Source of the DNA: Nonlabens marinus S1-08
GTDB lineage: Bacteria > Bacteroidota > Bacteroidia > Flavobacteriales > Flavobacteriaceae
Direction: 5' to 3'
DNA: 64,000 bases
NCBI RefSeq assembly: GCF_000831385.1
Contig: NZ_AP014548.1
Span: 186,001 to 250,000 of the forward strand
The notes under the pieces are model-generated. The model did no database searches. It worked only from the letters and a program-made list of their open reading frames with translations, and was not told the DNA's origin. Shown in pieces: positions 7,922-15,643 of this stretch (position 1 is the stretch's first letter; every line of letters starts with the position of its first letter). Both the position numbers and the translations under genes were made by a program.

Positions 7922-9226
7922 ATGAGAGACCAATTATCATATATCATCACTCTACTTAGAGACACAAAAATCGACGTGACACGGGCAACTGGAGTGAAAT
8001 CTGCGTTAGGCATAGCACTTGTTTTTTACTTTTCACTTTTCACTTTTCACTCAGCAGCCGCGCAATCCGTAGAAACCTACATTCAAGAAGCTCAACAAAA
8101 CAATCCAGAAATTCAAGCCTTCAACCTGCGGTACAACATTGCGGAAGAAAAGGTGAACGAAGCTAACTGGTTGCCAAATACGGAAATAAGCGCAGGATAC
8201 TTTGTGAGCGAACCAGAAACCAGGACAGGGGCGCAACGGGCCCGAATCGGGTTCAGGCAAATGTTCCCATGGTTTGGTACGATCACAGCACGGGAAAATT
8301 ACGCCACTTCTATGGCAGATGCGGAGTATGTGGAAATCACTATTGCCAAAAGAAAACTGGCATTAGCAGTGTCACAGTCTTATTATAAATTGTATTCCAT
8401 AAAGGCAAAACAAAATGTTTTAGAAAAGAATATTCAGTTGCTGGAAACCTATGAACGACTGGCATTGACGTCTGTAGAAGTAGGCAAGGCAAGTGCGGTG
8501 GATGTACTGCGATTACAAATACGTCAAAATGAATTGCAACAACAGCATGAGATTCTAGAAGTAGAAAATGATGCAGAAAAAGTCGCATTCAACAACCTGC
8601 TGAACAGGAAAGACGGTGCACCAGTAGAGATCATCCTATTTCTAGAGATTCCAGCGATAGACCCTGTCTTTAATGATGAAGCCATCCAGCTAAATCCAGA
8701 GCTTTTGAAATATGACAAGCTTTATGAGTCTGTTGTACAATCTGAATTGCTTAATCAGCGGGATGCGCAGCCCATGTTCGGTGTAGGCGTGGACTACCTG
8801 CCAGTAACTGCACGAACAGACATGATGCCCAGTGACAATGGGAAGGATGTTTTGATGCCTATGGTCTCGCTATCCATTCCCATTTTCAACAAGCGTTACA
8901 AATCGATCAGCAAACAAAACGAATTGCGCCAGCAAGAGATCGAATCTCAAAAAGGTAACCGGTTGAATGTTTTGGAGTCCGCTTTCGCGAAAGCGAAATC
9001 ACAACGCAATCAAGCACGCATCGCATTTGACACACAACAGAAAAACTTGAAACAGGCGCAGGATGCGGAGCAGATATTAGTCAAAAACTACGAGACCGGT
9101 ACAATAGATTTCAACGACGTGCTGGATATTCAGGAATTGCAGTTGAAGTTGCAAATCAATCAAGTGGATTCCATACAGAACTACTTTTTACAACAATCAA
9201 TAATCAATTATTTAATAAATCAATAA
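7922..9226 (+). CDS. TolC-family outer-membrane efflux channel
   Basis: A 434-residue outer-membrane factor for the adjacent RND pump. After a signal peptide ending SAAAQ, it has the family pattern SVETYIQEAQQNNPEI, long coiled-coil helices (KQNVLEKNIQLLETYERLA, VGKASAVDVLRLQIRQNELQ) and a second repeat (NLKQAQDAEQILVKNYETG). The start is uncertain. The only in-frame ATG (7922) gives a 25-residue charged leader before the signal; a GTG at 7994 gives a normal signal peptide (VKSALGIALVFYFSLFTF). The hydrophobic core FYFSLFTFHS is encoded by the CACTTTT repeats at 8028-8051. A palindrome copy encodes AFAKA near the C-terminal coil. Confidence 0.87.
   Translation: MRDQLSYIITLLRDTKIDVTRATGVKSALGIALVFYFSLFTFHSAAAQSVETYIQEAQQNNPEIQAFNLRYNIAEEKVNEANWLPNTEISAGYFVSEPETRTGAQRARIGFRQMFPWFGTITARENYATSMADAEYVEITIAKRKLALAVSQSYYKLYSIKAKQNVLEKNIQLLETYERLALTSVEVGKASAVDVLRLQIRQNELQQQHEILEVENDAEKVAFNNLLNRKDGAPVEIILFLEIPAIDPVFNDEAIQLNPELLKYDKLYESVVQSELLNQRDAQPMFGVGVDYLPVTARTDMMPSDNGKDVLMPMVSLSIPIFNKRYKSISKQNELRQQEIESQKGNRLNVLESAFAKAKSQRNQARIAFDTQQKNLKQAQDAEQILVKNYETGTIDFNDVLDIQELQLKLQINQVDSIQNYFLQQSIINYLINQ
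8028..8051 (-). repeat. Inverted right arm of the AAAAGTG array
   Basis: Just over three CACTTTT units (8028-8051), the reverse complement of the array at 7504-7538. The repeat lies inside the signal-peptide codons of the TolC-like gene. Confidence 0.85.
8980..8995. repeat. Palindrome CGCTTTCGCGAAAGCG, copy 3 (intragenic)
   Basis: Exact copy inside the TolC-like gene, in the frame that gives S-A-F-A-K-A-K within a coiled-coil region. Confidence 0.9.
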
Positions 9227-9236
9227 ATCTCAAATT

Positions 9237-9764
9237 ATGAAAACTAGTATTAAAATCACAACCGCACTATTTGCCACATTGAGCATCTTTTCTTGTAAAA
9301 ATGTCGAAACAGACGCCACAGCAACTGATGCAGATGAAATTACAGTGGAAGAAACTGCGACCGATATGGCTTCTCTAGAATTTAACAATGAAGCAACTAA
9401 AGAGATGTTCCAGCATTATGTGCATATCAAAACAGCTCTTGTTAATTCTGACTTGGACGAAGCAAAATCTGGTGCGCAAATGTTGATAAAGGCTAGCACA
9501 AATGAAGAGGTGACAAACGCATTGACTGCTATTGCAACAGCAAATGATATCGAGACCCAGCGTACTGCATTTTCTACATTGACAACTACATTGACGCCTA
9601 TTATTGAGAATGACATCACCTCTGGCGAGATTTATCAGCAGTTTTGCCCAATGGCATTTAATAACGCAGGTGGCTACTGGTTATCTAAAGAAGAAGAAAT
9701 ACGCAATCCATATTACGGCGATCGCATGTTGAAATGTGGTCGTGTAGCGCAAACTATAAAATAA
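9237..9764 (+). CDS. DUF3347 lipoprotein, probable periplasmic copper binder
   Basis: A 175-residue lipoprotein: lipobox LSIFSC with Cys20 as the anchor, then an acidic linker and a DUF3347 domain from about residue 52. The domain ends with CPM (Cys137, Met139), N-N-x-G-x-x-W-L-S, IRNPYYG and M-x-x-CG (Met164, Cys167). Exactly the same block, with the same 30-residue Cys-Cys spacing, ends the CusB-type adaptor of this island. Soft-metal ligands suggest Cu(I) binding and hand-over to the efflux complex; this is inference. It follows the channel gene by ten bases and precedes the permease gene by seven, so it is within the operon. Confidence 0.8.
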   Translation: MKTSIKITTALFATLSIFSCKNVETDATATDADEITVEETATDMASLEFNNEATKEMFQHYVHIKTALVNSDLDEAKSGAQMLIKASTNEEVTNALTAIATANDIETQRTAFSTLTTTLTPIIENDITSGEIYQQFCPMAFNNAGGYWLSKEEEIRNPYYGDRMLKCGRVAQTIK

Positions 9765-9771
9765 TTAAAGC

Positions 9772-10998
9772 ATGGAGGAGTTTCTCAAACAATGGGCCGA
9801 GGCTGCCTATACCACTACAGGGTTTTTCTGGATGGCACTGTGGGCATTTATTTTGGGTTATATCATCAGTAGTATGATACAGATTTTCGTGACGGAAAAG
9901 AAGATGCAAGAAACAATGAATGAAAATGAAGGAAAGAGTGTGTTGCTGGGAACATTTTTCGGTTTTATTAGCAGTTCATGCAGTTTTGCCGCTCTTGCTT
10001 CAACCAAATCTATTTTTAAGAAAGGCGCAAGCTTTGTGTCTTCCATTGCGTTTTTACTTGCGTCGACAAATCTTGTCATTGAGCTAGGGATTTTAATCTC
10101 AATCTTTTTGGGATGGCAATTTGTGGTGGGCGAATATGTGGGTGGGATACTGCTAATCCTTATCTGCTGGGTTTTGATACGCATTATCAATCCCAAAAAA
10201 CTCATTGAGAAAGCCCGTAAAAATCTTGAAAGCGAAGCCGATGATGACGGGATGGATCATTCCAAAGACTGGAAAAAGCAGATACAACAAGAATCCAGCT
10301 GGGCAAAAGTGGCCAGAAAATATAAGATGGAATGGAAGATGGTCTGGAAAGATGTAACCGTGGGATTTACCATTGCTGGTATTACCGCTGCCTTTGTGCC
10401 TGATGCGTTCTTTGAGACTCTTTTCATCAACAGCGGTCAGGGCAATTCAGATTTTACCTTTTTTGAAATACTGCAACATATTGTAGTAGGTCCATTTGCC
10501 GCATTCTTGACTTTTATAGGCTCGATGGGTAACATTCCATTGGCAGCTCTATTATTCGGCAAAGGTGTAAGTTTTGCGGGTGTGATGGCATTTATTTTTA
10601 GTGATCTGGTGGTATTTCCCGTGTTGCGCATCAACGCAAAATACTACGGTTGGAAAATGTCGTTATTCATACTTTTTCTATTGTTTACCGCACTCATAGG
10701 GACAGCTCTTGCCTTGCATTATTCCCTTGATCTATTAAGCCTACTACCAGATCCCTCTCAGGTTACCATCCAGGAAAAGGAACATTTTAAAATCGACTAC
10801 ACGTTTTTTTTAAACCTCGCCTTTCTAGCAATTTCAGGATACCTAATCTATCTGGGCTTCTATAAAAGAAAAGATGTCGATCATTCCATGAGCGAGATGG
10901 CACCTAAGAGTCCGCTGTTGGAATCCATTTTGAAATACGCCGCCTTTATTTGTTACGTATGGCTAGCGGGTGGTCTGATTGTAAGATTTTGGATATAA
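9772..10998 (+). CDS. Permease of the DUF318/ArsP_1 (UPF0718) family
   Basis: A 408-residue polytopic inner-membrane protein with about ten hydrophobic segments in two halves separated by a charged loop (residues about 145-190: KARKNLESEADDDG, then DWKKQIQQESSW). The half-repeat signatures FFGFISSSCSFAALASTKS and PFAAFLTFIGSMGNIPLAALLFGKGVSFAGVMAF are typical of the family that includes ArsP organoarsenical exporters and YraQ. The SSCS motif of the first half is present. Its substrate here is not known; membership of a copper-type operon suggests metal or metal-thiol export. A small hairpin separates it from the next gene. Confidence 0.8.
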   Translation: MEEFLKQWAEAAYTTTGFFWMALWAFILGYIISSMIQIFVTEKKMQETMNENEGKSVLLGTFFGFISSSCSFAALASTKSIFKKGASFVSSIAFLLASTNLVIELGILISIFLGWQFVVGEYVGGILLILICWVLIRIINPKKLIEKARKNLESEADDDGMDHSKDWKKQIQQESSWAKVARKYKMEWKMVWKDVTVGFTIAGITAAFVPDAFFETLFINSGQGNSDFTFFEILQHIVVGPFAAFLTFIGSMGNIPLAALLFGKGVSFAGVMAFIFSDLVVFPVLRINAKYYGWKMSLFILFLLFTALIGTALALHYSLDLLSLLPDPSQVTIQEKEHFKIDYTFFLNLAFLAISGYLIYLGFYKRKDVDHSMSEMAPKSPLLESILKYAAFICYVWLAGGLIVRFWI

Positions 10999-11003
10999 TA
11001 AAA

Positions 11004-11032
11004 ACCTAACTGGTTCTCAAATCCTGTTAGGT
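11004..11032 (+). other. Intra-operon hairpin
   Basis: ACCTAAC (11004-11010) pairs with GTTAGGT (11026-11032), extended inward past a T-T mismatch by GG/CC. No T-run follows, so it is more likely an mRNA processing or stability element than a terminator. It lies in the only sizeable gap (48 bases) of the downstream half of the metal operon. Confidence 0.4.
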
Positions 11033-11046
11033 CTAAATAAATAAAT

Positions 11047-11793
11047 ATGAAACACACTTATAACATACATGGGATGACCTGCAACGGTTGTCGCAACAGC
11101 GTTGAGCAGAAGCTCTCGCAAGTAAATGGTGTCTCAAACGCATCTGTAAATCTCGAAAAAGAAGAAGCCGTTATACAAATGGATCACCATATTGACACGG
11201 CAACATTTCAAAAAGCACTTCCGGAAAAATATACCATTTCAGAAAAGAACGAAGACAAGAACGTTTTTGCTAGTAATGACAACAACGCTTTCGTGAAAGC
11301 GGAACAAGAAGAATCAAAACTGCAACAGCTCAAACCCTTGCTCATTATTTTGGGATACATCGCTATCGCAACGGTATTATTGAACTATCAGCGAGAGAAT
11401 TGGGATGGTGCGATGCTGGATTTTATGGGGCTGTTCTTTATTGTTTTTAGCTTTTTCAAGATTTTGGACTTAAAAGGATTTCCGGAAAGTTTCCGCATGT
11501 ACGACCCGTTGGCCAAAGTTCTTCCCGCGTACGGCTGGATTTATCCTTTTATTGAAACAGCGCTGGGTCTGATGTTCTTGATGCGTTTTGAAATACCTGT
11601 TGCATTGATAGCGACGCTGATAATTTTAGGTATAACAACTATAGGTGTTACAAAAATATTACTGGACAAAAAATCGATACAGTGTGCCTGTTTAGGAACC
11701 GCCTTGAAACTGCCCATGACCGAAGCCACTTTCATAGAAAACGCCATCATGATAGTGATGGCAGTTGTAATGCTATTTAAATATATAAACTAA
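11047..11793 (+). CDS. HMA domain - MauE/DoxX-type membrane protein fusion
   Basis: A 248-residue protein. Residues 1-70 form a heavy-metal-associated domain with GMTCNGC (Cys12, Cys15), the copper-chaperone CxxC. After a linker of about 25 residues come four transmembrane helices of the MauE/DoxX type, ending with QCACLGTALKLP, a Cys-containing motif common in redox-associated MauE proteins. The design suggests cytoplasmic capture of Cu(I) linked to a membrane redox or transfer unit; the exact role is unknown. It lies seven bases before the DUF305 gene. A one-mismatch copy of the dispersed palindrome encodes A-F-V-K-A in the linker. Confidence 0.82.
   Translation: MKHTYNIHGMTCNGCRNSVEQKLSQVNGVSNASVNLEKEEAVIQMDHHIDTATFQKALPEKYTISEKNEDKNVFASNDNNAFVKAEQEESKLQQLKPLLIILGYIAIATVLLNYQRENWDGAMLDFMGLFFIVFSFFKILDLKGFPESFRMYDPLAKVLPAYGWIYPFIETALGLMFLMRFEIPVALIATLIILGITTIGVTKILLDKKSIQCACLGTALKLPMTEATFIENAIMIVMAVVMLFKYIN
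11286..11301. repeat. Palindrome variant CGCTTTCGTGAAAGCG (one mismatch)
   Basis: One base differs from the consensus at the centre (C to T). It is intragenic, read as N-A-F-V-K-A-E, the same frame as most coding copies. Confidence 0.7.
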
Positions 11794-11799
11794 GAACTT

Positions 11800-12288
11800 A
11801 TGGAATCAAACGATCACACAACTTCTGGAAAATCAAAAAATCATTACACACGTTTTGTAGCTATGCTCGCTTCCTCATTTGTAGCAATGTACATCACCAT
11901 GTATCTAAACACCTATGAATGGGACCACGTTTGGTTCAGCCTTACCCGTTTCTATATGGTCTGTCTGGGTATCGCCGCTATGGCCATTATAATGTTTGTG
12001 GCAATGCGCGGCATGTATCAAAACAAAAAGAAGAATATCGCAATAGTCTTGGGAAGTATCTTTCTATTTGTAGGTGCATTGGGACTGGTACGCGACCAAA
12101 AATCCACCGTGGGCGATGTATTGTGGATGAAAGCAATGATACCGCACCATTCCATCGCAATCCTTACCAGCGAGCGTGCGGATATAGAAGATCCAGAAGT
12201 CAAAAAATTAGCAGAAGAAATCATTAAAGCACAACGCAGGGAAATTGCCGAAATGAAGGCGATGATTGAACGTTTAGAAAACGAGTAA
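11800..12288 (+). CDS. DUF305 membrane-anchored protein
   Basis: A 162-residue protein with three hydrophobic segments (about residues 20-38, 48-66, 78-95) and a C-terminal DUF305 half-domain: DVLWMKAMIPHHSIAILTSERA, then KLAEEIIKAQRREIAEMKAMIE. DUF305 proteins are helical bundles with M-I-P-H-H ligands and are frequent in copper resistance clusters (CopM-type), where they bind copper in the periplasm. The MKAMIPHHS motif is intact. It starts seven bases after the HMA-MauE gene and ends seven bases before the CDF gene, showing tight operon packing. Confidence 0.82.
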   Translation: MESNDHTTSGKSKNHYTRFVAMLASSFVAMYITMYLNTYEWDHVWFSLTRFYMVCLGIAAMAIIMFVAMRGMYQNKKKNIAIVLGSIFLFVGALGLVRDQKSTVGDVLWMKAMIPHHSIAILTSERADIEDPEVKKLAEEIIKAQRREIAEMKAMIERLENE

Positions 12289-12294
12289 AACAAA

Positions 12295-13086
12295 GTGGAT
12301 AAATCAATATTCAAAATATCAAAAATGGATTGCCCTTCAGAAGAATCTATGATTCGGATGAAGTTGGATTCAGTTGGTCAGATTTCAAAATTGGATTTCG
12401 ATGTTCCCAATAGGAAGCTGACGATTTTCCATAGTGGCAACTTGGAAGATATTCATGAAGCCATTGCAGATTTGAAGTTTAATGAAGAATTGATTTCCTC
12501 AGGGCCAACCGATGAAGTAATTGTTGAAGACTCAAACAACCAGCGTAAGCTGCTATGGTCCGTTTTGATTATAAACTTTGCCTTTTTTGTCATTGAAATG
12601 ACTACAGGCTTGATTTCAAAATCGATGGGTCTCATTGCAGACAGCCTAGACATGCTGGCAGATTCTTTTGTGTATGGGTTAAGTCTTTTTGCAGTAGGTG
12701 GTTCTCAACTACTCAAAAAGAGAATAGCAACAACTGCAGGGTATTTTCAGATACTTCTTGCGATTATTGGAATTGTAGAAATAGTGAGAAGATTTATAAA
12801 TCCTGCCGAAGTTCCGGATTTTAAAACAATGATTATAGTCTCAATATTGGCTTTATTGGCTAACGGGTTTTGTCTATTTCTTCTTCAAAAATCTAAAAGT
12901 AAGGAAGCGCATATGCAGGCCAGCATGATTTTCACATCAAATGATGTAATCATTAACTCTGGAGTTATAATAGCAGGGCTTTTGGTACTATGGACTGGCT
13001 CACGATTGCCTGACTTAATTGTAGGCGCAATCGTTTTTATAGTTGTTGTCAGAGGTGCACTCAATATTTTGAAACTAGGAAAATAA
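12295..13086 (+). CDS. CDF-family cation efflux transporter with HMA-like N-terminus
   Basis: A 263-residue protein that starts at GTG (12295). Residues 1-75 resemble a degenerate metal-binding domain (KISKMDCPSEESMIRMKLD) in which only one Cys of the usual pair remains. The rest is a cation diffusion facilitator with six helices: the zinc-site pair appears as ADSLDMLADSF in helix 2 and SNDVIINSG in helix 5. The family exchanges protons for Zn, Co, Cd or Fe. It lacks the usual C-terminal cytoplasmic domain, ending soon after helix 6. Start by GTG is supported by the tight seven-base spacing to the gene before. Confidence 0.82.
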   Translation: MDKSIFKISKMDCPSEESMIRMKLDSVGQISKLDFDVPNRKLTIFHSGNLEDIHEAIADLKFNEELISSGPTDEVIVEDSNNQRKLLWSVLIINFAFFVIEMTTGLISKSMGLIADSLDMLADSFVYGLSLFAVGGSQLLKKRIATTAGYFQILLAIIGIVEIVRRFINPAEVPDFKTMIIVSILALLANGFCLFLLQKSKSKEAHMQASMIFTSNDVIINSGVIIAGLLVLWTGSRLPDLIVGAIVFIVVVRGALNILKLGK

Positions 13087-13090
13087 AATT

Positions 13091-14842
13091 ATGAATATGA
13101 ATAAGAACATTTTATATATAGCAATAGCCATAGTCATTGGACTTTTGGCTGGTTGGTTGATCTTCGGTGATAGCGGTACAGATACTGCTTCTAACAAAGA
13201 TTTATCTGACTTGACAGAAAACCATGACCATGATGGGGAAACGGCAAGTCAAATGTGGACTTGCTCCATGCACCCACAAATCATGCAGCCAGAACCTGGC
13301 GATTGTCCCATTTGTGGGATGGACCTCATCCCAGCCGAATCCAGCGCAGAAGGACTGGCTATGAATGAGATCAAAATGACAGATAATGCCGTGGCACTGG
13401 CAAATATCCAGACTACCATTGTTGGCACTGGAAAGACGTCCAGCAGTGATGGGGTTATTTCTCTATCTGGTAAGATCGCAACTAATGAAGAGAACAACAC
13501 CATACAGGCGAGTTATTTTGATGGCCGTATAGAGCGTTTGAATGTCAATTATGAAGGCCAGCAGGTCAGTCGTGGTCAATTATTGGCAACCATTTATTCA
13601 CCTAGTCTAATAGCGGCGCAGCAGGAACTTCTTACCGCAGCATCCCTGAAAGATTCTCAGCCAGCATTATACAACGCCGTTCGTAATAAATTAAGAAACT
13701 GGAAGGTTTCAGAAAGCCAAATCAATGCTATTGAATCATCCGGCAAAGTGCGAGAAAATTTCCCAGTATACGCTACCGTTTCTGGTACCGTGGTTGAGGT
13801 GATGGCGCGGGAAGGCGATTATGTCAAACAAGGACAACCTATTTTGAAGGTGAGCAATCTGGGTAATGTTTGGGCAGAATTTGATGCGTATGAAAGCAGT
13901 ATAGCCCAATTTAAAAAGGGTCAAAATATAACCATAACTACTAATGCGTATCCTAACAAGGAGTTTGACGCCACCATATCCTTTATCGATCCTATTTTAA
14001 ACACGGCCACGAGAACGGTAACAGTGAGAGCGACTTTAAATAACAAAGAGAACCTGTTTAAACCAGGAATGTTTGTCACTGGAAAAGTGAAGGGTACGAC
14101 CCCTACTGTTTCAAATGAATCTGTGACTGTTCCTGCAAGTGCGGTATTATGGACAGGAGAACGGTCGCTGGTGTATGTAAAAACAAATCCTAATGAACCT
14201 GTTTTTGAAATCCGCGAAGTGACTTTAAGCAATCGAAACGGAGACACTTATATAGTGGTTTCTGGATTGAGAAATGGCGAGGAGATTGTCACTAACGGGA
14301 CCTTTACTGTAGATGCTGCGGCGCAGTTGCAAGGCAAAAAGTCGATGATGAATCAAGGTAAAGAAGATGAAGCGATGATGCCTATGGCGCAGATGGAAAT
14401 GAGTCTTCCAATAGCTTTTCAGCAAGGTTTCAAAAAAGCCTTGCCTTCTTATTATAAAATGAAAGATGCCTTTGTGAGCAGTGATGCTGTAAAGGTTTCC
14501 GCTTTCGCGAAAGCGACCTCTCAACAATTAAAATCACTTTCCACGTCCAGCCTGGGAGCTATGGAGCAATCTCATTTCAAAAAATCTATAGAGATGCTGG
14601 AAGCGATCGTTACAAACGATTTGCTAGAGAACCAGCGAGCTCATTTTGTGATTCTTAATGAGAACATGGTTGCGCTGGCTAAAAACATCGCATCTGTGGA
14701 TAGCGCTATTTACGTTCAAAAATGTCCAATGGCTGATAACAACAAAGGCGCCCTATGGTTGAGTACCGAGAAAAATATCCGGAATCCGTATTATGGCGAG
14801 CAGATGATGACTTGCGGTAGCGTGATTGAAACAATTCAATAG
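13091..14842 (+). CDS. cusB: CusB-type RND adaptor with metal-binding N-terminus and DUF3347 tail
   Basis: A 583-residue periplasmic membrane-fusion protein. Order: membrane anchor (residues 6-25); heavy-metal-binding domain with WTCSMHPQI and DCPICGMDL (Cys58, Cys72, Cys75); lipoyl/barrel-sandwich core (RIERLNVNYEGQQVSRGQLL, and later GTVVEVMAREGDYVKQGQP); beta-barrel to about residue 420; then a DUF3347 domain ending in CPM (Cys545) and M-M-x-CG (Cys575). It joins the RND pump to the channel and probably delivers the metal. The DUF3347 tail matches the separate lipoprotein at 9237-9764. It is the last gene of the island, although its partner pump is 5.6 kb upstream. A palindrome copy encodes AFAKA in the tail. 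Confidence 0.88.
   Translation: MNMNKNILYIAIAIVIGLLAGWLIFGDSGTDTASNKDLSDLTENHDHDGETASQMWTCSMHPQIMQPEPGDCPICGMDLIPAESSAEGLAMNEIKMTDNAVALANIQTTIVGTGKTSSSDGVISLSGKIATNEENNTIQASYFDGRIERLNVNYEGQQVSRGQLLATIYSPSLIAAQQELLTAASLKDSQPALYNAVRNKLRNWKVSESQINAIESSGKVRENFPVYATVSGTVVEVMAREGDYVKQGQPILKVSNLGNVWAEFDAYESSIAQFKKGQNITITTNAYPNKEFDATISFIDPILNTATRTVTVRATLNNKENLFKPGMFVTGKVKGTTPTVSNESVTVPASAVLWTGERSLVYVKTNPNEPVFEIREVTLSNRNGDTYIVVSGLRNGEEIVTNGTFTVDAAAQLQGKKSMMNQGKEDEAMMPMAQMEMSLPIAFQQGFKKALPSYYKMKDAFVSSDAVKVSAFAKATSQQLKSLSTSSLGAMEQSHFKKSIEMLEAIVTNDLLENQRAHFVILNENMVALAKNIASVDSAIYVQKCPMADNNKGALWLSTEKNIRNPYYGEQMMTCGSVIETIQ
14500..14515. repeat. Palindrome CGCTTTCGCGAAAGCG, copy 4 (intragenic)
   Basis: Exact copy in the DUF3347 tail of the adaptor, read as S-A-F-A-K-A-T. 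The homologous DUF3347 lipoprotein in the same operon has no palindrome at the matching place. Confidence 0.9.
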
Positions 14843-14860
14843 AGATTTGTCTTCAAATTA

Positions 14861-15253
14861 TTAGATATCAGTGACTCCTGCGGCATCTACAACAGCTTCA
14901 CTCCATACCATGGCGTCAAGCAAACTGTGAGTAATGTGAAATTTTTTTTTATAAAACGTACTTTCAAAATGCGCCGTTTCTTGGCTCGCACCTTTTGTGG
15001 TCACTATACACATCCCCACTAGGTTTTCAATCTTAGAAGTTTCCATATAAGTCATGGGGCTCACATTGTATGCATGTATTCTATTTGCGATATAGACTAG
15101 TCTCTTAGTAGCAAAATGCTTGCGGATGATATCTCTCAACTGCTCATTATGTTGAGGCTGCAATACGAATCCTTCTCTTATTTGAGAGATTATAAAGGTA
15201 TCAAACACAAATACTTGAGTAAAATCAAGATCGTAATAGTGGATGGGAAACAT
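14861..15253 (-). CDS. SpoIIAA/STAS-like small protein, paralogue B
   Basis: A soluble 130-residue protein related along its whole length to the one at 1487-1867 (shared ISQIREG/ISQLKEG, YIANR/YISNR, AYNVSP, CIVT, then a helix with W near the end). The fold is probably SpoIIAA/STAS-like; function unknown. It converges with the CusB-type gene, whose stop is only 18 bases away. Upstream on the opposite strand is an intact histidine kinase, and the other paralogue is likewise followed on the opposite strand by a kinase relic. Confidence 0.6.
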   Translation of the reverse strand: MFPIHYYDLDFTQVFVFDTFIISQIREGFVLQPQHNEQLRDIIRKHFATKRLVYIANRIHAYNVSPMTYMETSKIENLVGMCIVTTKGASQETAHFESTFYKKKFHITHSLLDAMVWSEAVVDAAGVTDI

Positions 15254-15643
15254 TATACCTGAGGACTTAAATTGTTATATTGACTGATTATCAAATAGTT
15301 CCATTTAATGATAGATGAAGTTAAGCAAAAATAGGATAGGATGAAATTGTTTTTTAGCAGCCTTCAGAATCATCAGACCTCTAGATTACCGTGAATTGGG
15401 TGTTAGATACGACCTCCAATAATTTGTAGAGACTTATTAGAATTAAAATCTCTTTTTTCGAAGCTACCTTTCAACGATAACTTTGAAAAGTCTATTTTAA
15501 TGAAGCTTATATGATTAATGGTAATAGACATCGGCTTAACAAAACCATATTGTGTATTTAAACGTATATATAAGTGTTTCGGCTATGTTTTTGATATTAG
15601 AATTAGATCCATCGCGCTTATATACATTGGACAACGATAATTT
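15254..15643. other. Gene-free divergent region between SpoIIAA-like B and the kinase
   Basis: About 390 bases, AT-rich, with no reading frame that looks like a gene and no clear hairpin. It must hold the promoters of both divergent genes, but no sequence matching TTG-N17-20-TANNTTTG was found; TATACATTGG at about 15620 is only a partial match. Confidence 0.5.

Noticed and set aside
11919..12227. Second frame of 102 codons in the DUF305 gene
   Set aside because: Shadow frame; the DUF305 motif in the main frame is decisive.
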